A stretch of DNA of 64,000 bases from positions 6,333,001 to 6,397,000 of the forward strand of contig NZ_JAPZBC010000001.1 in the NCBI RefSeq assembly GCF_027460265.1, written 5' to 3'. The first letter of the stretch is position 1. Each line of letters opens with the position of its first letter. The stretch comes from Streptomyces sp. WMMC940. GTDB taxonomy: Bacteria; Actinomycetota; Actinomycetes; Streptomycetales; Streptomycetaceae. The position numbers and the translations under genes were made by a program. Of this stretch, positions 56,195 through 64,000 are shown piece by piece. The notes beneath the pieces were generated by a model. That model searched no databases, had not been told where the DNA came from, and saw only the letters and a list, made by a program, of their open reading frames with translations.

Positions 56195-58756
56195 TCAGCG
56201 CATCCGGCCGAGGGTCTCCCGGATCCGGCGAGCGTCGCGCAGCCGCTGCTCGTACGTCGCCCCCACGGCCAGCAGCAGCAGTCCGGCCAGCGCCGGCGGC
56301 AGCCACCGCGGCAGGGCGTCCACGACCTGGACGACGTACGGCGCGAGTTCGTGCAGCGCGTCCAGGGCGAGCGTCAGCCCGCCGAGGACCAGCGGGGCCC
56401 GGAGCCGCAACCGGGCGCCGGCGAGCGTCACCCCGAGGGCGGCGAGACCCAGCAGAAGCGGTCGCGGCCAGTCGGTGTCGCCCCAGGCCGCCAGCAGGCT
56501 CGGCACCAGCGTCGCGGCGAGCCCGGGACCGTACGCGGCCCACGACGAGGCGGACGGGTCCCTGCGCCGCCGCAGTAGGCCGACGGCCAGCGCCGGGACG
56601 GTCACGGGCAGGGTGTACGCCTCGGGCACCTCCACCCCGGAGACGGCGAGGCGCACCCACGTCGCGGCGACGAACAGCACCGCGGCGACGTACCCGGCCA
56701 GGGGCCGGCGCTCGGCCCGTACCGCCGTGCCCGCGGCCACGACGCCCGCGAGCGCGAGCACCAGCGCCAGGGTCGGCGGGTGCGGCACCGCCAGTGCCAC
56801 GGCGACGAGTCCGGCCGCGGCGGACGTCGTCTCCGCCGGCAGGACGACCGGGTGCCGGCCGAGCCCGGCGCCGAGCAGCGCGGCCGCCGCCGGTACGGCG
56901 AGGAGCGCGAGGCCGATGCGGTGACCGGGAAGCTCCGCCGCGGCCGCCGCCGCGGCCACGAGCCCCGTGGCGCCCACCACGGCCGCACAGGTGGCGGCGG
57001 TCCGGACGAGCCCGCGGGCCGCCGCCGCTGCGCCGCCGCCGAGTGCCACCAGCACACCCAGCGCGATGAACGTGGCGGGCCGGGTCGCCAGGCCGAGCAG
57101 CGCGGCACTCGTCGCCGACCCCAGCGCGCACACGAGCGCCGTCCCGGCGAGGGCGCGGGCGGGGTCGAGGGCGCCCGACGGGGGCTCCGGCCGTGCGGTG
57201 ACGGGTTCGCCACGGGGGGTGCCGTCGGGCCGGACCGGTACCGCCTCGGGGCCCGCGGCGCCGGCCGTCTCGCCGGTGGTGCGGCCTCCGCCGCCCGCTC
57301 CGGCGACGGGGCGGGCCGGGTGCGGCATCGGTCCGGCCTCCTGCGTCGTCGGGAGGAAGGCGGCCGCGAGCGAGGGGCGGGCCGCCAGGGTGAGCGCCGC
57401 GGCCGTCACCGTCAGCTGGACGGCGAGCGTGGGTCCGAGCGGGAGGGACAGGGCGACGGGGGCGGCGACAGCGGCCGACCACGTCAGCACGAGCGCCGCG
57501 CACTCGGCGGCGGGGCGGGGCGGCGGCACGGCGGGCAGTAGCCGTGGCGCCGCCCACAGGGTCGCCGCCACCGCCGCCAGGGCCACCGGAGCGGTCCCCG
57601 CGCCCGGCAGGGCGACGTCGTGGACCGGCGGTCCGCCCCAGACGTCCTCGAGGGCGGCGGCCGGTCCCGTCAGGGCGAGCAGGGCGGCCGGCGCGGCCCA
57701 CAGCGCCGAGGCGAGATGGACCAGACCGGAGGCGGCTGCGAGCCCGGTGAGCACCCCCCGCGGCAGCGGGGCGCGTACGGCCGCGAGCAGTATCCCGGCG
57801 CACAGCAGGTACGTGGGCACGGCCCAGTCGGCCGGCACCGTCGCCCGCAGCACGCCGCCGGCCGCGGCGACCGCCGCGAGACCGCCGACGGCCGCGGTCA
57901 CCGCCGCTGCCGCCGGTGCGCGCCACGCGGCCACCAGCGCCAGGGCCGCGGCGGCGAGGAGCAGCATGGCCGGTTCCGCCGAGGCGGCCGGGGACCCCGC
58001 GGACAGGGACAGCCAGAGGCCGGTCAGCAGGGACCAGCCGCCCGTCGTCACGGCGCCGGTGACGGCGAGCGCCCGGACGGCCTTCCGCCGGGTGGCGAGC
58101 GCGATCACGATGTCGGTACCGGCCGTCGCCAGCGTCGCCCACGCGGTGACCCCGATGCCGCCGCCGGCGGACAGCGCCCAGAGCGGCAGTGGGAGCTGGC
58201 CCGCCACCACCGCACCCGGCAGCGGCAGGCGCAGCCGGCCGACGGCGCTCCCGTACGCGGCCCACACCGCAGCGAGCACACCGGCTGCCAGGGCCGTGTA
58301 GGCGACCGCGTCGGTCCCGGGAAGCGCGGCGCGCCGCAGCGCGTACGCGTCGAGGACGGTCAGGACGAGTCCGAGCGCCGCCACCGACTCCGCGGTCGAG
58401 ACGAGCTTCCGTCGCAGCAGCAGGAGCGGCGTCCCGAGGGCCGTGACGGTCACCGCGCCCAGCACGAGCGCGCGGCCGCCGATGCCCATGTGGCCCCAGC
58501 TGACCAGGGTGAAGGCGACGGCGGCGATCGTCAGCAGGACCCCGCCCAGGGTGAGCAGGACGTTCTGCGCACTGGGCGGCGACGTCTCGGCCGCCGTCCC
58601 CGGGGAGCGGGCCGGGGCCGGTGCGGCGCCGGCGGCCCGGAGAGCCGTCAGCAGCCAGGCTCTGCGGGACAGCAACTGGGCCCTGCGGGCGTCGAGTTGG
58701 ACCAGCTCACGGTCGATGAGCCGGAGCTCTTCGGCGGGCGGCGGTGCGTTCTCCAT
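56195..58756 (-). CDS. Large polytopic membrane protein (SCO7613-like), function unknown
   Basis: The protein has 853 residues from ATG 58756; GTG 58780 is possible and neither has a strong ribosome site. A soluble N-terminal helix pair ('IDRELVQLDARRAQLLSRRAWLLTAL') is followed by more than 20 hydrophobic, Ala/Leu/Val-rich segments. A soluble loop of about 70 residues (rich in G, P, E, R) lies near the middle, so the protein looks like two membrane halves. Actinobacteria carry several such proteins named after SCO7613; no transport or catalytic motif is visible. It lies antisense between two tRNA-Val(CAC) genes. Confidence 0.75.
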   Translation of the reverse strand: MENAPPPAEELRLIDRELVQLDARRAQLLSRRAWLLTALRAAGAAPAPARSPGTAAETSPPSAQNVLLTLGGVLLTIAAVAFTLVSWGHMGIGGRALVLGAVTVTALGTPLLLLRRKLVSTAESVAALGLVLTVLDAYALRRAALPGTDAVAYTALAAGVLAAVWAAYGSAVGRLRLPLPGAVVAGQLPLPLWALSAGGGIGVTAWATLATAGTDIVIALATRRKAVRALAVTGAVTTGGWSLLTGLWLSLSAGSPAASAEPAMLLLAAAALALVAAWRAPAAAAVTAAVGGLAAVAAAGGVLRATVPADWAVPTYLLCAGILLAAVRAPLPRGVLTGLAAASGLVHLASALWAAPAALLALTGPAAALEDVWGGPPVHDVALPGAGTAPVALAAVAATLWAAPRLLPAVPPPRPAAECAALVLTWSAAVAAPVALSLPLGPTLAVQLTVTAAALTLAARPSLAAAFLPTTQEAGPMPHPARPVAGAGGGGRTTGETAGAAGPEAVPVRPDGTPRGEPVTARPEPPSGALDPARALAGTALVCALGSATSAALLGLATRPATFIALGVLVALGGGAAAAARGLVRTAATCAAVVGATGLVAAAAAAAELPGHRIGLALLAVPAAAALLGAGLGRHPVVLPAETTSAAAGLVAVALAVPHPPTLALVLALAGVVAAGTAVRAERRPLAGYVAAVLFVAATWVRLAVSGVEVPEAYTLPVTVPALAVGLLRRRRDPSASSWAAYGPGLAATLVPSLLAAWGDTDWPRPLLLGLAALGVTLAGARLRLRAPLVLGGLTLALDALHELAPYVVQVVDALPRWLPPALAGLLLLAVGATYEQRLRDARRIRETLGRMR

Positions 58757-58921
58757 GGCGGCGAGTGTGGCGCGGGACACAGGGTGCCGGAATGGGCGTG
58801 GATACTCAGATCGCGGGTGAGTACGTGCGCACCCGGTGCCGAGCCCCGGCGGGGGCGGTCGAGGGCCGGAAAGGGAGTTTGAAGGAAACCCGCCGGTACC
58901 TGTATGGTTCAGTGCGTTCCC

Positions 58922-58993
58922 GGGCGATTAGCTCAGCGGGAGAGCGCTTCGTTCACACCGAAGAGGTCACTGGTTCGAACCCAGTATCGCCCA
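58922..58993 (+). tRNA. tRNA-Val(CAC), second copy
   Basis: 72 nt, identical to the copy at 56039 except for one D-loop base (CAGCGGGAG instead of CAGTGGGAG). Anticodon CAC. Confidence 0.95.
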
Positions 58994-59000
58994 CAGGCAG

Positions 59001-59030
59001 AGGCCGGTCCGTCATCAGGCGGACCGGCCT
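59001..59030 (+). terminator. Terminator after the second tRNA-Val
   Basis: An 11-bp stem (59001-59011 with 59020-59030) and 8-nt loop follow the tRNA by 7 bases. Confidence 0.85.
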
Positions 59031-59336
59031 TGTGCGTTCCCGGGTCAGCGTGCCTGATGGATCATCACCAAAGCCATGTGAAAGGGAGTCGGGACCGTCT
59101 TCCGCCTCCCTCTTGACTCGTTCCCGACCGTTGGCTTGAATGCGCATGAAGAGGTCCAGACCAATCGGCCCCGTGGAGGGGGCCGGTCTCCGGTCCTTCC
59201 CCCGGCCGGCGCCGGAGCGGGGGAGAGCGGCTGGGGTCCGGGCGGCGGCCGGTGCCCGGCCCCACGGAACGTACGGGTGTCCCGAAGCGGCGGGGCACCC
59301 GTACCCGTGTCCGGCCCTCCGCGGCAGGAACGCCGG
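59031..59336. other. Intergenic region with an orphan promoter-like sequence
   Basis: About 300 bp between the tRNA terminator and the 3' end of the minus-strand exonuclease gene. It contains TTGACT (59113-59118) and TTGAAT (59136-59141) 17 bp apart on the plus strand, then a GC hairpin (about 59166-59183). No plus-strand gene follows: frames beyond are antisense to the exonuclease. A small RNA or an antisense transcript is possible. Confidence 0.35.
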
Positions 59337-60065
59337 TCATGCCGCCCGGGCCGGAAGCTCGGGCCGCAGCGGCCACGCCGGATCCACCGACTCCTCCGAG
59401 CCGTTCCGGGCGAACCAGGCCTGCAGTCCTCGCGCCTGCGCCGCGTGCCACACCGCCTGCAGCGTGTGCAGCTCCGCCGCCGACAGCCGCTCCAGACGTG
59501 CGGCGAAACGGCGCCCGACCGCCCGGACGACGTCCAGCGCGGCGGTCGCGTCCGCCGCCGCGTCATGGGCCCCGGCCAGTTCGACGCCGTACTGCTCGCA
59601 CAGATCGGTGAGCGTGCGGCGGCCCTTGCGGTAGCGGTCCAGATGCTTGTCCAGCACCCGGGGGTCCAGCACGCACATCGGGACGTTCTCGAGGTAGCGC
59701 GCCAGCGACGAGGCGCGGTGGCGGCGCAGTTCACGGTCGAGCAGGGTCAGATCGAACGGCGCGTTCATCACCACGAGGGGGCGGCCCGCCGCACACTGCT
59801 CGGCCAGCGACCGGCCTATCTCCTCCATCACCGGCGCCGGCCAGCGGCCGTTGTGCTGCAGATGCTCCTCCGTGAGGCCGTGCACCGCGGTCGCCTCGTC
59901 CGGTACCGGCACGCCCGGGTTGACCAGCCAGCCGGTGACGCGCGTGCGTCCTCCCGGCGAATCCTGGACCACGAGCGCGGCCGACACGATGCGGTCGTGC
60001 TCCACGTCCACTCCGGTTGTCTCGGTGTCAAATGCGGCCAGGGGCCCTTCGTACCAGTGCGTCAT
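59337..60065 (-). CDS. DEDDh-family 3'-5' exonuclease
   Basis: This 242-residue protein starts at ATG 60065. It has the DnaQ-type motifs: Exo I 'LAAFDTETTGVDVEHDRIV' (D-x-E), Exo II 'PLVVMNAPFDLTLLDREL' and Exo IIIepsilon 'AGAHDAAADATAALDVV' (H-x4-D). The C-terminal 70 residues ('LHTLQAVWHAAQARGLQAWFARNG') are an extra helical region common to actinobacterial members. It is probably a DNA repair or proofreading-type nuclease acting on its own. It is divergent from the DUF4365 gene. Confidence 0.9.
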   Translation of the reverse strand: MTHWYEGPLAAFDTETTGVDVEHDRIVSAALVVQDSPGGRTRVTGWLVNPGVPVPDEATAVHGLTEEHLQHNGRWPAPVMEEIGRSLAEQCAAGRPLVVMNAPFDLTLLDRELRRHRASSLARYLENVPMCVLDPRVLDKHLDRYRKGRRTLTDLCEQYGVELAGAHDAAADATAALDVVRAVGRRFAARLERLSAAELHTLQAVWHAAQARGLQAWFARNGSEESVDPAWPLRPELPARAA

Positions 60066-60237
60066 CCCCGAACTCCTCGCCCATGCCTGGCAGATGGTGA
60101 TATCCCCTGCCCGAATCGGTGATACCCGGACCGTTTGCGCACTACGCGGCCGGGTGACAACACAGATGACGGGGCGCGCTGCTGACGGCCCGTCGCAAGG
60201 ACAAACCAATGGCACAGCCCGGAAGGCAGACGGAGCC

Positions 60238-60801
60238 ATGGCGCTCGCGCAGCCCGAACCGGGTGCGCTGCCCGAGCGGACCGCACCGCTGCGCGGAGCA
60301 CTCGCCACCACCGCCTGCATGGAGACCCTCCAGGTGGGGTACCTCCACGCGGTCGCGGCCGCCGCCGGCTGCTCGCTGTCCCAGCCGTTCCCCGACAACG
60401 GGATCGACTGGCACGTCAGCCACAGCGCTCCCGGCCACACCGTCGACGACGAGGTCACCATCAAGGTGCAGTTGAAGGCCACGTACCAGCTCGCACCCCA
60501 CCCGCGCGGACCCGCCTTCTCCTTCGCGCTCGACAACGAGCACCTGGTGAAGCTGGCCCGTACGCCCGTGTCGGTGCACAAGATCCTCGTCGTCATGATC
60601 GTGCCGCGGACCCGGGACGAGTGGCTGCGGGCCGGTCACGACCGGCTCGATCTCCGGCACTGCTGCTACTGGGCCAATCTGGCCGGCCACCCGGTGACGG
60701 GCCGGCGGCGGACCACCGTGCGGATCCCGACCTCGCGCATCTTCGACGACCGGGCGCTCTGCGAGATCATGACGCGGGTCGGGACGGGAGGGAGACCCTG
60801 A
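60238..60801 (+). CDS. DUF4365-family protein, possible PD-(D/E)xK-type nuclease fold
   Basis: This 187-residue protein starts at ATG 60238 with GGAG just upstream. The core 'DNGIDWHVSHSAPGHTVDDEVTIKVQLKAT' has Asp57 and, 21 residues later, Q78-L-K80, the spacing and D...(E/Q)-x-K pattern of restriction-endonuclease-like folds. 'ILVVMIVPRTRDEWLR' and 'HCCYWANLAGHPVT' are DUF4365-typical. Its stop and the next start share one base (TGATG), so the two proteins are made together. The function is unproven. Confidence 0.75.
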   Translation: MALAQPEPGALPERTAPLRGALATTACMETLQVGYLHAVAAAAGCSLSQPFPDNGIDWHVSHSAPGHTVDDEVTIKVQLKATYQLAPHPRGPAFSFALDNEHLVKLARTPVSVHKILVVMIVPRTRDEWLRAGHDRLDLRHCCYWANLAGHPVTGRRRTTVRIPTSRIFDDRALCEIMTRVGTGGRP

Positions 60802-62069
60802 TGCACCGCCCGATCGACGAATCCGCACCGCGGCCGGGCCGCTCCCCCGCGGTGCCGCACGCCCGTCCCGTGCCCCTGCCGTTCCCCGACGGCGTGCCCG
60901 CGCCCTGGTACGGCAGCGGAACCCCCGACCCCGCCCTGGTCGACCCCCTGGTACTCGGCGCGCTGCTGCACCGGCACGGATGGCGCAGACGCGGAGGGGC
61001 GGCCGGCCGGTACGCCCGCTGGACACCGCCGGGGCCCGGGGCCGGGGGCACGAGCCTGCTCGTGCCCGAGAGCCGGGAGTTCCCCGACTGCGAGGACCTG
61101 CTGGGCGAGGCGCTCACCGCGCTCGCCCGGTCCGCCGCGCCCTCGGCCCGCGAGGTGCTGGTCGGGCTGGCCGTGCCGAGCGACGAGATCCGCTGGTGGC
61201 GCGACGTGCCCCAGGGCCCGTCCGGCGCGGCGTCCTGGGCCGTGCAGGAGCAGTTGAGGTCCGCCGCCCGGCAACTGCTGCTCGCGGGGGCGCTCGCCGT
61301 GCGCGGGCGCGCCGGCTATTACGGGGCGCGCCACCGGCGGCAGGCGCAGGCGGTGCTGGAGGGCGTCCTGGTGGGCCCGGCGCCGGGCGGGCGCGGACTG
61401 ACCGCGTTCGTGCCCGTGGACACCGGCAGGTCCGTCGCCGTCCGGCTGCACCACGCGCTGCACGCGGCACGCGAGGCGATCGACTACCGGCGTGCAGCCG
61501 GCGGTATGGACGCCTTCGACGCGGCGGTCGCGGCGGGGGTCAGCCGCGAGCTGACCGAGGCGCTGGTGGCGCTGGTGCGGGGGTCCGAGGGCGCGCGGAT
61601 CGCGGTGGCGTGGTCCCCTTCGGCCGGAGTGCCGGAGGGCTGCGCGGCCCGGCCCGAACCGGTGGAGTTCTCGCCCGGCGACCTGCCCGCCCTGCGCGCG
61701 GCCGGCGCGCGCTATCTGCGGGACGAGCCGTCCGTTCCGGTCCGCGTCACCGGCACGGTGGTCCGGATGCGGCGCTCGGGCACGCGCGGCGAGGGGACGG
61801 TGCGGTTGCGCGTCCTCGCCGGGGCGGAGGTGCCGCATGTGCGCGCGGTTCTGGACGAGGACTCTTACCGGACCGCGGGTCACGCCCATCTCGTGGGGCT
61901 CCCGATCCGCGTCGTCGGCCGCCTCGAGAGCCGCGGCGGCTTCCGTCGCCTCAGCGACGCGACCGACGTCGTGCCGGTGCAGGTGGACGAGGCGGAGCGG
62001 GACAGGCTGATGAAGGCGCTGCACGAGAACCTGGACTTCTTCGAGGAGGCGTGCGGAGGGGACGACTGA
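60801..62069 (+). CDS. Unknown 422-residue protein coupled to DUF4365
   Basis: ATG 60801 overlaps the DUF4365 stop. There is no signal peptide or membrane segment. The N-terminus is Pro-rich; the middle is rich in Arg/Ala helices ('WWRDVPQGPSGAASWAVQEQLRSAARQLLLAGALAVRG'). A C-terminal block of about 90 residues ('VPVRVTGTVVRMRRSG', 'RLRVLAGAEVPHVRAVLDEDSYR', 'IRVVGRLESRGGFRRLSDATDV') has alternating strands like an OB-fold, which would suit nucleic-acid binding. No family was recognised. A role in one pathway with the nuclease-like neighbour is an inference from coupling only. Confidence 0.65.
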   Translation: MHRPIDESAPRPGRSPAVPHARPVPLPFPDGVPAPWYGSGTPDPALVDPLVLGALLHRHGWRRRGGAAGRYARWTPPGPGAGGTSLLVPESREFPDCEDLLGEALTALARSAAPSAREVLVGLAVPSDEIRWWRDVPQGPSGAASWAVQEQLRSAARQLLLAGALAVRGRAGYYGARHRRQAQAVLEGVLVGPAPGGRGLTAFVPVDTGRSVAVRLHHALHAAREAIDYRRAAGGMDAFDAAVAAGVSRELTEALVALVRGSEGARIAVAWSPSAGVPEGCAARPEPVEFSPGDLPALRAAGARYLRDEPSVPVRVTGTVVRMRRSGTRGEGTVRLRVLAGAEVPHVRAVLDEDSYRTAGHAHLVGLPIRVVGRLESRGGFRRLSDATDVVPVQVDEAERDRLMKALHENLDFFEEACGGDD

Positions 62070-62635
62070 CGGGCCCGCCGCGGTGCGCCCGCGGGACTGC
62101 GGGGCGATGCCGCGCCGGCTCATGGGCGGCGGGCGGAAGGACCGCCGGTGGATCGGCGGGCCCCGGGTCCGCCCGGGCTCGCTCGCGGGACGACCTCCGG
62201 CTCCCGGGCGCGGGGGAGTCCTCGGTGAAGCCGGGCGGCGCCCGAAGACGGAGGCGGCGGCGGGCGCCCGGCCGGGAACGCCGCACACGGCGGCGCGACG
62301 CCTGCGCGTCCGGCGGCGCTGCGCGGCGGCCTGCGCGTCGGATGGTGCTGCGCGTCCGGCGGCCTGGGCGTCGAACGGCGCTGTACGTCCAGTGCCTGCG
62401 CGTCTAGCGGCGCTGCGCGTCCGGCGGCGCTGTCCGGCGGCCTGCGCGTCGAAGGGCCCGTACGTGCGACGGCAGCGCACCGCGACGGCCCGCGCGGGCG
62501 GCGCGAGCCGTTCGGGGCGTCCCGCCCATCGCACGCGCGCAGCGCGTTTCGCGGGGCCGATCCGACGCTCGGTAGCATGACGTAGTGCACGCGCGATACC
62601 TCGGCGCGTGCTCCCCCTTCAGACAGGAGAGACCG
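62070..62635. other. Intergenic region before thrS with degenerate repeats
   Basis: About 565 bp without a convincing gene. The centre (62290-62450) is a degenerate GC-rich repeat. The last 60 bp should hold the thrS promoter; AGGAGAG at 62625-62631 is its ribosome site. No T-box leader features were recognised. Confidence 0.5.
62302..62428. repeat. Degenerate GC-rich repeats
   Basis: CTGCGCGTCCGGCGGC occurs exactly at 62302-62317, 62348-62363 and 62413-62428, with many partial copies (CTGCGCGTCG, GGCGGCCTG) in between. It looks like a decayed tandem array built from units of about 30 bp. Confidence 0.75.
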
Positions 62636-64000
62636 GTGTCAGACGTCCGTGTGATCATCCAACGCGATTCCGAGCGGGAAGAGCGCGTGGTGACCACGGG
62701 CACCACGGCGGCCGATCTCCTCGGCGGCGAGCGCACCGTGATCGCCGCGAGGGTCGGCGGGGAGCTGAAGGACCTCGCGTACCAGGTGAGGGACGGCGAG
62801 ATCGTCGAGCCCGTCGGGATCTCTTCCGAGGACGGCCTGAACATCCTGCGCCACTCCACCGCGCACGTCATGGCGCAGGCCGTGCAGGAGCTGTTCCCCG
62901 AGGCCAAGCTCGGCATCGGCCCGCCGGTCCGGGACGGCTTCTACTACGACTTCGACGTGGAGAAGCCCTTCACCCCCGAGGATCTCAAGGCCATCGAGAA
63001 GAAGATGCAGGAGATCCAGAAGCGCGGGCAGCGCTTCTCGCGCCGCGTCGTCACCGACGAGGCCGCGCGTGAGGAGCTCGCGGACGAGCCGTACAAGCTG
63101 GAGCTCATCGGGATCAAGGGTTCCGCCTCGCACGACGACGGCGCCGACGTGGAGGTGGGCGGCGGCGAGCTGACCATCTACGACAACCTGGACGCCAAGA
63201 CCGGCGAGCTGTGCTGGAAGGACCTCTGCCGGGGTCCCCACCTGCCCACCACCCGCAACATCCCGGCGTTCAAGCTGATGCGCAACGCGGCCGCGTACTG
63301 GCGCGGCAGCGAGAAGAACCCGATGCTGCAGCGCATCTACGGCACCGCCTGGCCGTCCAAGGAAGAGCTGAAGGCGCATCTGGACTTCCTCGCCGAGGCC
63401 GAGAAGCGGGACCACCGCAAGCTGGGCAACGAGCTGGACCTCTTCTCCTTCCCGGACGAGGTCGGCTCCGGGCTCGCGGTCTTCCACCCCAGGGGTGGCG
63501 TGATCCGCCGGGTCATGGAGGACTACTCGCGCAAGCGCCACGAGGAGCACGGCTACGAGTTCGTGTACTCGCCGCACGCGACCAAGGGCAAGCTGTTCGA
63601 GAAGTCGGGCCATCTGGACTGGTACGCCGAGGGCATGTACCCGCCCATGCAGCTCGACGAGGGCGTGGACTACTACCTCAAGCCCATGAACTGCCCGATG
63701 CACAACCTGATCTTCGACGCGCGCGGTCGCTCGTACCGTGAACTGCCACTGCGCCTCTTCGAGTTCGGCACCGTGTACCGCTACGAGAAGTCGGGCGTCG
63801 TGCACGGTCTGACCCGTGCCCGCGGCTTCACCCAGGACGACGCGCACATCTACTGCACCCGCGAGCAGATGGCGGAGGAGCTGGACAAGACCCTCACCTT
63901 CGTCCTGGACCTGCTGCGCGACTACGGTCTGACCGACTTCTACCTGGAGCTGTCCACCAAGGACCCGAACAAGTTCGTCGGCTCCGACGAGGTCTGGGAC
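62636..64000 (+). CDS. thrS: Threonyl-tRNA synthetase, 3' end outside the window
   Basis: GTG 62636 follows AGGAGAG by five bases; 455 codons are visible and the frame is open at the edge (the full enzyme has about 650). An N-terminal TGS domain ('[28 protein letters not shown]') is followed by the editing/second additional domain ('[35 protein letters not shown]'). The class-II core then begins: '[34 protein letters not shown]', '[15 protein letters not shown]' with the zinc-binding Cys, and motif 2 '[32 protein letters not shown]'. It charges tRNA-Thr and is essential. Confidence 0.96.
   Translation, partial: MSDVRVIIQRDSEREERVVTTGTTAADLLGGERTVIAARVGGELKDLAYQVRDGEIVEPVGISSEDGLNILRHSTAHVMAQAVQELFPEAKLGIGPPVRDGFYYDFDVEKPFTPEDLKAIEKKMQEIQKRGQRFSRRVVTDEAAREELADEPYKLELIGIKGSASHDDGADVEVGGGELTIYDNLDAKTGELCWKDLCRGPHLPTTRNIPAFKLMRNAAAYWRGSEKNPMLQRIYGTAWPSKEELKAHLDFLAEAEKRDHRKLGNELDLFSFPDEVGSGLAVFHPRGGVIRRVMEDYSRKRHEEHGYEFVYSPHATKGKLFEKSGHLDWYAEGMYPPMQLDEGVDYYLKPMNCPMHNLIFDARGRSYRELPLRLFEFGTVYRYEKSGVVHGLTRARGFTQDDAHIYCTREQMAEELDKTLTFVLDLLRDYGLTDFYLELSTKDPNKFVGSDEVWD

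Noticed and set aside
58953..59147. 64-residue minus-strand protein starting MRIQANGRE
   Set aside because: Its C-terminal third is the antisense of the tRNA-Val gene ('GDTGFEPVTSS' is a typical tRNA-shadow peptide).
62070..62635. T-box leader upstream of thrS
   Set aside because: No T-box-like conserved sequence followed by a terminator/antiterminator pair was found; the region is dominated by degenerate repeats.

Overview
The window is about 70% G+C chromosomal DNA from a Streptomyces. The arginine genes are arranged as in that genus. It also carries an ssgB-type sporulation regulator (a family confined to morphologically complex actinomycetes), a tRNA-Gly/Cys/Val cluster, many GTG and TTG starts, many ATGA/GTGA stop-start overlaps, and long GC-rich hairpin terminators. 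Gene content is mostly core chromosome with one clear mobile element.

Layout. 1-6.1 kb: a partial leucine-rich-variant repeat protein, a decayed secreted SGNH/GDSL esterase, an MBL-fold hydrolase, a TetR/phytanoyl-CoA-dioxygenase-like pair and a SfLAP-like membrane protein. 6.4-11.6 kb: the arginine operon argC-argJ-argB-argD-argR behind an ARG-box-like promoter, with argD frameshifted as read. 11.7-14.7 kb (minus strand): a translationally coupled flavin electron-transfer operon (ferric-reductase-like membrane flavoprotein, double FMN-binding protein, ApbE flavinyl transferase). 15.0-17.1 kb: a PNPOx-like protein and a HEAT-repeat protein. 17.2-20.0 kb: argG and argH complete the arginine pathway.

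20.56-26.18 kb: a 5.6-kb Tn554-like element (tnpA-tnpB-tnpC plus two unknown cargo genes) inserted inside a HAD-family gene. The two gene halves rejoin exactly, in frame, across a 6-bp core. 26.2-33.0 kb: a TetR/MFS efflux pair, PlsC-like acyltransferase, secreted glycerophosphodiesterase, a sigma-like protein, a GNAT and two small membrane proteins. 33.2-36.3 kb: a methionine ABC importer, metN-metI-metQ, preceded by a probable leaderless Cys-rich leader peptide. 36.4-45.2 kb: a GNAT, cobL, a bluB-cobT fusion with a 676-residue low-complexity N-terminus, cobA and a TrmH-family RNA methyltransferase. 45.3-49 kb: a membrane Ser/Thr kinase, small proteins and an APH-fold kinase.

49.1-49.6 kb: a minus-strand tRNA operon (Gly-Cys-Val-Val-Val). 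49.8-51.6 kb: a pabB/pabC-type pair for folate or a related chorismate product. 51.7-56 kb: a double GNAT, a DsbA-like protein, small membrane proteins, a CGNR zinc-finger protein, ssgB and a PGPGW membrane protein. 56.0-59.0 kb: two tRNA-Val(CAC) genes flanking a large polytopic membrane protein. 59.3-62.1 kb: a DEDDh exonuclease divergent from a coupled DUF4365/unknown pair. From 62.6 kb: thrS, running off the right edge.

No CRISPR array or clearly novel multi-gene system is visible. The observations most worth following are the Tn554-like insertion into the HAD gene and its cargo, the Cys leader ahead of metNIQ, the argD frameshift, the double-FMN electron-transfer operon and the DUF4365 pair. 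At least four reading frames are shifted by small indels, so both real decay and sequencing error have to be considered.
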